DNA from: Actinokineospora inagensis DSM 44258
GTDB lineage: Bacteria; Actinomycetota; Actinomycetes; Mycobacteriales; Pseudonocardiaceae
DNA length: 64,000 bases
Assembly: GCF_000482865.1 (NCBI RefSeq)
Contig: NZ_KI519520.1
Location: forward strand, 27,023-91,022
Direction: 5' to 3'
Part shown: positions 44,160-51,854 of the stretch, one piece after another
How positions within the stretch are numbered: the stretch's first letter is position 1
How the letters are laid out: every line of letters starts with the position of its first letter
Made by a program: the position numbers and the translations under genes
The notes under the pieces: model-generated
Databases searched by the model: none
Seen by the model: the letters and a program-made list of their open reading frames with translations, nothing else
Told to the model about the DNA's origin: nothing

Positions 44160-45353
44160 ATGGAGCACGCCGCGGTAGTCGCGGACCGGGGGACCGCCGC
44201 CGCGCCCGCGGTGCCCTTCTTCACCCAGGCGGCGTCGTTCACCGCGCTCTGGCCGTCGGTCCGGGCCAACCTGGACGCGGTGGTCGACCGCGGCAAGTAC
44301 TCGCACGGCCCGCTGGTCGGCCGGTTCGAGCGGGCGCTGGCCGAGCACATCGGCGCCGCGCACGTGGTCGGCGTCAACTCCGGCACCGACGCGCTGGTGC
44401 TGCTGCTGCGCGCGGCGGGCCTGGAGCCGGGTGACGAGGTCGTGGTGCCCGCGTACAGCTTCGTGGCGTCGGCGTCCTCGGTGGTGCTCGCGGGCGGCCT
44501 GCCGGTGTTCGCCGACGTCGACCCGCTCAGCTACGGCATCGATGTCGACACGGCCGCGACCACCGGCGCCACCCGGATGGTCATGCCGGTGCACCTGTTC
44601 TGCCAACTGGCCGACCTCACCGCCGTCGCCGAGTTCGCCCAGCGGCACGCGCTCACCGTGGTCGAGGACAGCGCCGAGGCCATCGGCATGCGCTGGGACG
44701 GCGTGCACGCGGGCCTGCACGGCGCGGGCGGGGTGCTGTCGTTCTTCCCCACCAAGACCCTCGGCGCCCTCGGCGACGCGGGCGCGGTCATCACCAACGA
44801 CGACCGGATCGCCGAGACCGCCGCCGCGCTGCGCCACCACGGCAGGCACGGGCACACCCTGGACAACTTCCCCGGCATCTCGAACGAGACCGTCCTGCCC
44901 GGACTCAACAGCAAGATGGACGACATCCAGGCCGCCGTCCTGCTGGCCAAACTGGACCGGTTGGACGCCGACATCGCCCGCCGCAACCGCCTCGCCGCGC
45001 TGTACTCGGACGGCCTGCGCGGCTGCCCCGGTGTGCGGCGGCTCCCGGTGGTGGTCGACCGCGACGTCGACACGAACCCGGTGTTCTACGTGTACCTCGT
45101 CGAGGTCGAGCACCGCGACGCGCTGGCCGCCTACCTCGCCGCGCACGCGGTCGGCACCGAGACGTACTACCCGGTGCCGCTGCACCTGCAACCCTGCTTC
45201 GCGCACCTGGGCTACCGCCGCGGCCAGTTCCCCCGCGCCGAGGCCGCGTCCGCCACCGCCATCGCGCTGCCGCTCTACCCGGACCTCACCGAGGCCCAGG
45301 TCGACCGGGTGTGCGCGGTGGTCCGCGGGTTCTACGGCGGGGGTGGGGCATGA
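44160..45353 (+). CDS. DegT/DnrJ/EryC1/StrS aminotransferase 1
   Basis: A 397-residue PLP aminotransferase acting on keto-sugars or cyclitols. The PLP Lys is K199 (SFFPTKTLGALGDAG), with NSGTDAL (73-79), EDSAEAIG and the KMDDIQAA motif. All catalytic parts are intact. The ATG at 44160 has AGAGGAC before it and is preferred over upstream codons in the leader. First gene of the right operon; its stop overlaps the second aminotransferase (ATGA). Confidence 0.9.
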   Translation: MEHAAVVADRGTAAAPAVPFFTQAASFTALWPSVRANLDAVVDRGKYSHGPLVGRFERALAEHIGAAHVVGVNSGTDALVLLLRAAGLEPGDEVVVPAYSFVASASSVVLAGGLPVFADVDPLSYGIDVDTAATTGATRMVMPVHLFCQLADLTAVAEFAQRHALTVVEDSAEAIGMRWDGVHAGLHGAGGVLSFFPTKTLGALGDAGAVITNDDRIAETAAALRHHGRHGHTLDNFPGISNETVLPGLNSKMDDIQAAVLLAKLDRLDADIARRNRLAALYSDGLRGCPGVRRLPVVVDRDVDTNPVFYVYLVEVEHRDALAAYLAAHAVGTETYYPVPLHLQPCFAHLGYRRGQFPRAEAASATAIALPLYPDLTEAQVDRVCAVVRGFYGGGGA

Positions 45354-46474
45354 CGCTGCCGTTCTTCCCGCCGGACCTCTTCGACGACGAGCGGGACGTG
45401 TTGCTGGAGACGGTGTTCCGCATCGGCACCGCCCCGGCGCAGCGGTTCATCCTCGGCGAGCGCACGGCCGCGTTCGAGCAGGCGCTGCGGCTGCAGTTGG
45501 GCGCCGCGGACGTGATGGCCTGCGGGAGCGGGACCGCCGCGCTCACCCTGGTGCTGGGGGCCATGGGTGTCGGGCCGGGCGACGAGGTGGTGGTGCCCGC
45601 GTTCGGGTGCGCGCCGCTCGCGTCGTCGGTCGTGTCGGTGGGGGCGACGCCGGTGTTCGCCGACGTGCACCCGTGGACCATGGTGGTCGAGCCGTACGAG
45701 GTGGAGGCGGCGATCTCGGCCCGCACCGCCGCGATCATGCCCGCGCACATGTTCTCGGTGATGGCCGACATGCCCACCATGCGGGCGCTGGCCGACCGGC
45801 ACTGCGTCCGGCTGGTCGAGGACTCCGCGGTCGCCCAGGGCGGCACGCTGGCCGGGGTGCCCGCGGGCCGCTGGGGCGACGCGGGGGTGTTCTCGTTCGT
45901 CCAGGTCAAGACGTTCGGCACCGCCGGTGAGGGCGGTGCCGTGGTCACCGACGACCCGGAGCTCGGTCGGCTGGTGCGGATGCTGCGCAACCACGGCCAG
46001 GACGGCCGCGACCGGTTCGTGCACCACGTCATCGGGCACAACAGCCGGTTCGACGAGGTGCTGGCCGACTTCCAACTGCACCGGCTGCCGGGGTTGGCGG
46101 GCAGGCTGCGCAGGCGCGCCGAGATCGCCGACTACTACACCGAGCGGTTCGCGCCGCTGGTCGAGCGCGGCGTGCAGCCCCCGCCGCCGGGCCGCGACGG
46201 CCGCTGCTTCTACGTGTACTCGCTGCTGGCCGACCGCCGCGACGACCTGAAGCGGCACCTGACCACCCGGGGCGTCGGCAGCCACGTCTACTACCCGGCG
46301 CCGCTGCCCGCGCAGCCCGCGTTCGCCCGGTACGCCAAGCCCGGCCAGTACTGGCCGCACGCGGAACTGGCGTCCGCGCGCACCCTCGCCCTGCCCATCT
46401 ACCCGCACCTGACCGACGCCCAGGTCGAGCACATCGCCGACGCGGTCTGCGACTTCCCAGGAGGCCCGCGATGA
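45350..46474 (+). CDS. DegT/DnrJ/EryC1/StrS aminotransferase 2
   Basis: A 374-residue paralogue, clearly diverged from the first. The PLP Lys is K187 (SFVQVKTFGTAGEGG), with GSGTAAL (59-65) and EDSAVAQGG. N and C termini are complete. Two such enzymes next to each other suggest two amination steps or two keto substrates, as in the diaminocyclitol pathways. Coupled by 4-nt overlaps to both neighbours. Confidence 0.88.
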   Translation: MTLPFFPPDLFDDERDVLLETVFRIGTAPAQRFILGERTAAFEQALRLQLGAADVMACGSGTAALTLVLGAMGVGPGDEVVVPAFGCAPLASSVVSVGATPVFADVHPWTMVVEPYEVEAAISARTAAIMPAHMFSVMADMPTMRALADRHCVRLVEDSAVAQGGTLAGVPAGRWGDAGVFSFVQVKTFGTAGEGGAVVTDDPELGRLVRMLRNHGQDGRDRFVHHVIGHNSRFDEVLADFQLHRLPGLAGRLRRRAEIADYYTERFAPLVERGVQPPPPGRDGRCFYVYSLLADRRDDLKRHLTTRGVGSHVYYPAPLPAQPAFARYAKPGQYWPHAELASARTLALPIYPHLTDAQVEHIADAVCDFPGGPR

Positions 46475-47409
46475 CGATGCCGTTGTCGCCGATCGGCGTC
46501 AGCAGAATCGGTGCCTACGCCCGGTTGGCGAAACTCGACGTCTGGGACTACTACCTGGCGCTGCCGCTCGCCTGGTCGCTGGCCGGGTTCACCCCCGGCG
46601 CGTTCGCGGTGCTGCTCGTGTTCGGGTTGGGCACGGTGTGCCTGGTCGCGGGCTCGGTCGCGTTCGACGACGTCACCGGCTACCGCGACGGCAGCGACGC
46701 CGCCAACTACGGCCAGGACGCGCCCAGCCGGGGCCTGGCCCGCAAACCGCTGCTCACCGGCGAGCTGACCGAGGCGGACGCGATCCGGTTCGGCTGGCTC
46801 GCGGTCGGCACGGGCGGCGCGCTGTGGCTGCTGGCCGCGGCGGTGGCCCCGAGCGCTCCACTGTGGACACTCGGGCTGGCCGCGCTGTGCTTCGGGTCGG
46901 CCGCCCAGTACTCCTGGGGGTTGAAGATCAGCTACCGCGGCTGGCAGGAGGTGTTCCTCGCCGGTTTCGGCGCCGGGCTGGTCCTGGTCGGCCAGGGGCT
47001 GTGCACCGGTCACGCCACCGGGTTCGGCGTCGTGCAGGCCGTCCTGTTCGGACTCGGACCGCTGATGTTCGGCGTCTACTCGAACACCCAGGACGCCGAC
47101 GCGGACGCCGCCGTCGGCAGGCCCACCGTGGCCGCCCTGGTCTCGGCGCGGGCGAACCTGGTGTTCATCGCGGCGCTCACCGTCGCCGAACTGCTGCTGG
47201 TGATCACCGTCACCGGGCTCGGCCCGGCGCCGTGGTGGTTCGCCCTGCTGATGCTGCCCGCGATGGGGGTCCGGGTCCACCAACTGCGCCTCGGCGTCGG
47301 GCTCGGCGACCTGCTCGCCGCCCGCCGTCTCGGGCTCTACGCCCATCGCCTCACCGCCGCGACGCTCGTCGCGGTGAACCTGATCAGTGTGGTTGGAGTC
47401 GGCTCGTGA
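46471..47409 (+). CDS. UbiA-family prenyltransferase
   Basis: A 312-residue integral membrane protein with about eight transmembrane helices. The two Asp-rich motifs are present: DDVTGYRDGSD (66-76) and NTQDADADAAVG (205-216), so it should bind a prenyl diphosphate with Mg2+. The acceptor is unknown; both motifs depart from the classic NDxxDxxxD, suggesting an unusual acceptor. The ATG follows AGGAGG and overlaps the preceding stop. Confidence 0.85.
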   Translation: MTMPLSPIGVSRIGAYARLAKLDVWDYYLALPLAWSLAGFTPGAFAVLLVFGLGTVCLVAGSVAFDDVTGYRDGSDAANYGQDAPSRGLARKPLLTGELTEADAIRFGWLAVGTGGALWLLAAAVAPSAPLWTLGLAALCFGSAAQYSWGLKISYRGWQEVFLAGFGAGLVLVGQGLCTGHATGFGVVQAVLFGLGPLMFGVYSNTQDADADAAVGRPTVAALVSARANLVFIAALTVAELLLVITVTGLGPAPWWFALLMLPAMGVRVHQLRLGVGLGDLLAARRLGLYAHRLTAATLVAVNLISVVGVGS

Positions 47410-48716
47410 GCCCTGACCTCGATGTCGCCGTTGTCGGAGCCGGGCTCGCCGGGCTCGCCACCGCCCACCGGCTGCGTGCCCAGGGCCGCTCGGTGCACGT
47501 GTTCGAGTCCGCCGACCAGGTCGGCGGCCGGATGCGCACCCTCCGCCAAGACGGCTACACCGTCGACACGGGCGCCGAGATGCTCAGCAGCAGCGGCTAC
47601 CAGGCCACTTGGCGGCTGCTGGCCGACCTCGGCATCGAGGAGGAGCACGTGCCGCTGATCGGCCGCGGCATCGCCGTCTGGCGCGAGGGCAAGCCGCGCA
47701 AGCACGTCGGCGACCTGCGCGGCCTGTTCTCCGGCGCGGGCCTGTCCACCGCGGCCCGGCTCAACCTGGTCGGCATGCTCAGCAACGCCACCCTGCGCCG
47801 CCGCTCGTACAGCGTGGACCGGCCGGAGCGGACCCCGTTGGGCACCCAGACCATCGCCGAGGTGGCCCGCGGCGACCTGCACGACTACCTGCTGCAGCCG
47901 CTCTCCGGCGGCTTCTTCGGCTGGGACACCTCGGTCGCCTGCGCGGGCCCGCTGGTCAGCCACATGCTCGCGGTCGGCCCCACCAAGACGCTGCGCAGCT
48001 ACGACGGCGGCATGGACTTCCTCACCCGGCTGCTGGCCGAGCAGGTCGAGGTCAGCACCGGGGTCGCGGTCCGCGAGGTGGTCACCACCAGCACCGGCGC
48101 CCGCCTGGTCGCCGACAAGACCCCGCTCACCGCGCGCACCGTGGTGCTGGCCGTGCCCGCCCCGGTCGCCGCCGAACTGCACCCCGAGGCCCCCGAGTAC
48201 GTCCACCTGTGCCGCTACCAGCCGATGATCAAGCTCATCTGCCTGCTGGACCGGCCGCTGACCGGCGCGGGTCGGGCGTTCGCGCTCGCCGTCCCGGCCG
48301 TGGAGAACCCGCTGCTGGCCGGGGTCGTGTTCGACGACCGCAAGAACCCGGACCGGGTGCCCGAGGGCGCGGGCATGGTCACCCTGGTCGCCTCGCCCGG
48401 CTCGGTCGCGGGCCTGCTCGACCAGGGCGACGACGAGATCAGCCGGGTGCTGATCGCCGAGGCCGAGCGCTATGTGCCGGGGGTCGCGCACGCCCTGCGC
48501 AGCACTGTCGTCGTCCGGCACCAGTACGGCCTGCCGATGCCGACCGCCGAGGCCATCGCCATCCGCGGCCGGTTCGCCGTCCGCCCGGTCGTGCCGGTCG
48601 AGTACGCGGGCGACTGGTACACGCTGCGGCCGAGCAGCGAGTCCGCCGCCCGCTCCGCCGAGATCGTGGTCGACCGGCTGGCCACCGCCGTCCAGCCGGT
48701 GACGGCGGGCGGCTGA
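47406..48716 (+). CDS. PPO/amine-oxidase-like flavoprotein
   Basis: A 436-residue FAD enzyme of the protoporphyrinogen-oxidase/monoamine-oxidase fold. It has AVVGAGLAGLATAHRL (8-23), ESADQVGGRMRTL, DTGAEML and a C-terminal FAVRPVVPVEYAGDWY block. The nearest relatives by motif are desaturases or oxidases of hydrophobic substrates. Its place just after UbiA suggests oxidation of the prenylated intermediate. GTG start overlaps the UbiA stop. Confidence 0.8.
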   Translation: MSPDLDVAVVGAGLAGLATAHRLRAQGRSVHVFESADQVGGRMRTLRQDGYTVDTGAEMLSSSGYQATWRLLADLGIEEEHVPLIGRGIAVWREGKPRKHVGDLRGLFSGAGLSTAARLNLVGMLSNATLRRRSYSVDRPERTPLGTQTIAEVARGDLHDYLLQPLSGGFFGWDTSVACAGPLVSHMLAVGPTKTLRSYDGGMDFLTRLLAEQVEVSTGVAVREVVTTSTGARLVADKTPLTARTVVLAVPAPVAAELHPEAPEYVHLCRYQPMIKLICLLDRPLTGAGRAFALAVPAVENPLLAGVVFDDRKNPDRVPEGAGMVTLVASPGSVAGLLDQGDDEISRVLIAEAERYVPGVAHALRSTVVVRHQYGLPMPTAEAIAIRGRFAVRPVVPVEYAGDWYTLRPSSESAARSAEIVVDRLATAVQPVTAGG

Positions 48717-48717
48717 G

Positions 48718-49500
48718 ATGACCATCGGGTACGTGTTCGCGACCCCGTTCTCCCGGGAGGGCGAGCGGCTGTCGCTGGGTGAACTGCTCTGGGACCCGGG
48801 CACCACCAGCAGGCTCGCCGACCTGGTCGGGCCGGGCACCCGCTGCCTGGAGGTGGGCGCCGGGCGCGGCTCGATCGCGGGCTGGATGGCCGCCCGCGGC
48901 GCCGACGTCACCGCCGTCGACCTGGACGCCTCCCGGCTGGACTGGCTGCGCGCGCGTGGGGTGAGCGTGCACGAGTGCGACATCACCGTCGACGCGTTGC
49001 CGGGCAGGCGCTACGACGTCGTGCACGCCCGGCTGGTGCTGCAGCACGTGCGGGACCGCGCCGAGGTGGTCCGCAGGCTGTGCGCGGTGCTGCGGCCGGG
49101 CGGGCACCTGGTGCTGGAAGACACCGACACGGCCACGACGCTGGGCACGGTGCAGGGTGTGCTCCGGCCGGACGTGCGGGCCGCCGCCTACGCCGTGATG
49201 GCCGAGTCCGGCTACCACCCGCGCTGCGGCCTGCTGGACGTGGACCTGGCGCTGCGCGCCGGGTTGGTCGACGTGCACGCCGAGGGCCGGGCCGAGGTCG
49301 TCGGCGGTGGGACCCCGGCCGGGCGCTGGTTCGTGCTGTGGCTCGAACACCTCCGACCCGCCATGGTCGCGGCCGGTCAGGTGTCCAGTGTGGACATCGA
49401 CGCCGCGGTGGCCGAGCTCGGCGACCCGGACCTGCGCTGGCTGTCCCAGGTCATGATCACCGTCATCGGTCGGAAGGCAGCCGATGTGCTCGCCGCGTGA
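48718..49500 (+). CDS. Class I SAM-dependent methyltransferase
   Basis: A 260-residue methyltransferase. Motif I is EVGAGRGS (45-52), the acidic loop is AVDLDASR, and motif post-I/II is HARLVLQHVRDRAEVV with LRPGGHLVLEDTD. The C-terminal part caps the active site. It resembles Methyltransf_11/25 O- or N-methyltransferases. The ATG at 48718 lies 1 nt after the flavoprotein stop. Confidence 0.85.
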   Translation: MTIGYVFATPFSREGERLSLGELLWDPGTTSRLADLVGPGTRCLEVGAGRGSIAGWMAARGADVTAVDLDASRLDWLRARGVSVHECDITVDALPGRRYDVVHARLVLQHVRDRAEVVRRLCAVLRPGGHLVLEDTDTATTLGTVQGVLRPDVRAAAYAVMAESGYHPRCGLLDVDLALRAGLVDVHAEGRAEVVGGGTPAGRWFVLWLEHLRPAMVAAGQVSSVDIDAAVAELGDPDLRWLSQVMITVIGRKAADVLAA

Positions 49501-49515
49501 GCCGGGAGGCCGGTG

Positions 49516-51108
49516 ATGGCCGGGCCGACCGAGCTGGGCACCCTGTTCGACGACCTGCTGGCCCGCCGGGTCAAGACCGTCGTGCGGCTGGCGCGACCGC
49601 TGGACATCGCGCCGGAGTTCGGCACCCGCTACGACATCGCCGCGCTGGCCGGGCTGGTGCGCAACGTCGCCGGGTGGTTCGCCGCGGCCGGTGTGCGGCC
49701 GGGCGACCGGATCGCCGTGGTCAAGCCGAACCACTGGGACTACGTGCTGCTCGCCTGCGCCGCCGCCAGGGTGGGCGCCGTGCCCGCGCTGCTGTCCGAC
49801 CAGGTGGCCCCGCACACGCTGGAGGTCATGCTGGAGCGACTGGACCCGGCGCTGCTGGTGACCACCCGCACCGTGCTGGACACCGCCAAGTCGCACGGCA
49901 TCACGCTGATCGCCAAGGCCGCCCACACGATCACCCTGGACGGCCGTCACCCGGACACGATCAACCTGGACCGGCTGCGCGGGCACGAACCACCAGCCCC
50001 GGTCACCCGGGACGACGACGACCCACTGGTCATCACGCACACCTCCGGGACAACCGGCGTCCCGAAGCTGGTCGCGCACACCAACCGCACCCTGCTCATC
50101 GGGTTGGCAGGCGCCGAATCCACCCGGCTGCCGATCGTGTCGGCCCGGCGGCGGGACACGGTGTGCTCGGCCATCTCGTTCGCGCACGGCCGCGCGGTGC
50201 CGTGGACGGCGAGCGCGTTCTGGTTGGCCCCCAGGGAAATCGTCATCGTCGACTCGGCGGACACCGCCGAACCGCTGCTGCGCGAACACCCCCCGACCAC
50301 CATCGAGGCGCTGCCGTCCACCTACGTGCGGTGGCGGCCGCTGGTAGAGCGCGACGACCACCCGTTCCGCGACGTCCGGCTGTTCGTCAGCACCTTCGAC
50401 GCCATCCACCCCCCGGTCGTCCGGGCGTTCCTCGGCGCGACCCGGCGCAGACCGCTGTGGGTGCAGGTGTGGGGCCAGACCGAGACCGGCCCGCTGACCT
50501 TCCGGTTCCTCACCCGCCGCTCCATCGCCCGCCGCGACCGCAGACACCCCACCACCCGCAACCTCGGCCGCCCGGTCCCCGGCCGCGCCCGCCTGCGCGT
50601 GGTCGACCCGCGCACCCTCGCCCCCGTCCCGCGCGGCACCCCCGGCATCGTCCTCGCCCGCACCCCCACCCTCGGCCTCGACTACCTCGGCGAACCCGAC
50701 CGCTGGACCGACAAACTCACCCCCGACGGCTGGTGGAACACCGGCGACATCGGCGTCCGCACCCGCCTCGGCTCATTCCTGCTGCTGGACCGCGAGGTCG
50801 ACGTCCTCCCCGGCCAGAGCTGCGTCGAACTGGAAGACGTCCTCGAAGACCGCGTCCCCAACGTCGTCGAGTGCGTGGTGCTCGGCACCCCCGGCAGACT
50901 CCCCCAACCGGTCATCGTCACCGAAGACGGCAACCTCGACCCGACCACCTGGCGCCAAGCCCTGCACGACCTCCCCGCCCTCGCCGACCCGGTGGTCCTC
51001 CCCTGGGAGCAGATCCCGCGCACCGCCACCGGCAAAGTCCGCCGCATGGAACTCCGCGCCGTCATCCGCACCGGCCAAGACACCTTCGGCACCGGCCGCT
51101 GGACCTGA
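49516..51108 (+). CDS. AMP-forming acyl/aryl ligase
   Basis: A 530-residue ANL-family ligase. The P-loop is THTSGTTGVPK (174-184), followed by WGQTETG, NTGDIG and LLLDREVD. The C-terminal lysine motif TATGKVRRMEL is intact, so it should adenylate a carboxylate. The substrate is unknown and no carrier protein is nearby, so CoA or an amine acceptor is likely. I chose the ATG at 49516, 6 nt after GGGAGG, over the GTG one codon earlier. Last gene of the right operon. Confidence 0.88.
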   Translation: MAGPTELGTLFDDLLARRVKTVVRLARPLDIAPEFGTRYDIAALAGLVRNVAGWFAAAGVRPGDRIAVVKPNHWDYVLLACAAARVGAVPALLSDQVAPHTLEVMLERLDPALLVTTRTVLDTAKSHGITLIAKAAHTITLDGRHPDTINLDRLRGHEPPAPVTRDDDDPLVITHTSGTTGVPKLVAHTNRTLLIGLAGAESTRLPIVSARRRDTVCSAISFAHGRAVPWTASAFWLAPREIVIVDSADTAEPLLREHPPTTIEALPSTYVRWRPLVERDDHPFRDVRLFVSTFDAIHPPVVRAFLGATRRRPLWVQVWGQTETGPLTFRFLTRRSIARRDRRHPTTRNLGRPVPGRARLRVVDPRTLAPVPRGTPGIVLARTPTLGLDYLGEPDRWTDKLTPDGWWNTGDIGVRTRLGSFLLLDREVDVLPGQSCVELEDVLEDRVPNVVECVVLGTPGRLPQPVIVTEDGNLDPTTWRQALHDLPALADPVVLPWEQIPRTATGKVRRMELRAVIRTGQDTFGTGRWT

Positions 51109-51854
51109 CCCGTTGGCCCGCACCGAGCCGCTTCGACGACCCTTGGCGGTTCGCGTTGAGCCGCGCCTCGATGGCGGCTGTTGGCTTGCGCCAAGCGCTT
51201 CGATGACCCCTCCGTTGGCGCGCACTGGGCCGCGCCTCCGGTGACGCCTGTTGGTCGGCAGTGGGCCGCACCCCGACTACCGCCCTTCGCGCGTTCGCCT
51301 GGCCAGTCCGGACACGGCCGCGCTGGTGGCTCCGGCCGGTTGTCCACACTCCACCGGGTTGTCCACAGCAGCCCCCGTCCCCCTCTTGACAACCCGCGAT
51401 TCGCGCTACGGTCAGGAATGGGCCCCCGAACCCCGGGTGGGTGGGCGCTGCGTGGACCCGGGTGGGGTTAATGTCAAGAGCTCGCGCCTGCGGATTGGCC
51501 GGATGCGGGCTCGACGGGTTGGTTGGGCGGGGCTCGGTGAGATGGCCGGATGTGAGTTTGACGGGTTGACTGGGCGGGTTTGATGGGTTGGCCGGATGCG
51601 GTTTCGGCGGGTTGGTTGGGCGGGATTCGGTGGGGTGGCCGGATATGGGGTCGGCGGGCTGGTCAGGTGGGGTTCGGTGGGGGTGGCCAGATGCGTCGAT
51701 GGGTTGGCTGGGCGGGGGTCGGTGCTGGGCCGGGTGCGGTGAGTCGTGGTCGGGCGGGTAGGTGTGGGTGAGCCGGGGCGCGGGTGAGCGGGCGCACCGG
51801 GGGTGGTCGGGGTCGAGTGGACGGAGGGCCGGGGTGGGGTGGCGGCGTGGGCGG
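51109..51854. other. 746-nt intergenic region rich in repeats
   Basis: No gene. 51109-51300 holds three or four degraded copies of a GTTGGCxCGCACTGGGCCGC-like word. Two perfect DnaA-box 9-mers lie at 51340-51348 and 51359-51367. A TTGACA (51387 region) with TACGGT downstream is promoter-like. The rest is the tandem array at 51492-51724. Confidence 0.5.
51492..51724. repeat. Tandem repeat of about 46 bp, five units
   Basis: Units begin GGGTTGGTTGGGCGGG and contain TGGCCGGATG(T/C)G; successive units are 45-47 bp and differ at several positions. Strongly G-rich on the + strand. Confidence 0.8.

Noticed and set aside
38273-51108. Naming the product as a specific aminoglycoside or menaquinone analogue
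   Set aside because: Enzyme classes overlap with several pathways, but no diagnostic enzyme (such as 2-deoxy-scyllo-inosose synthase, chorismate enzyme or glycosyltransferase) is present.
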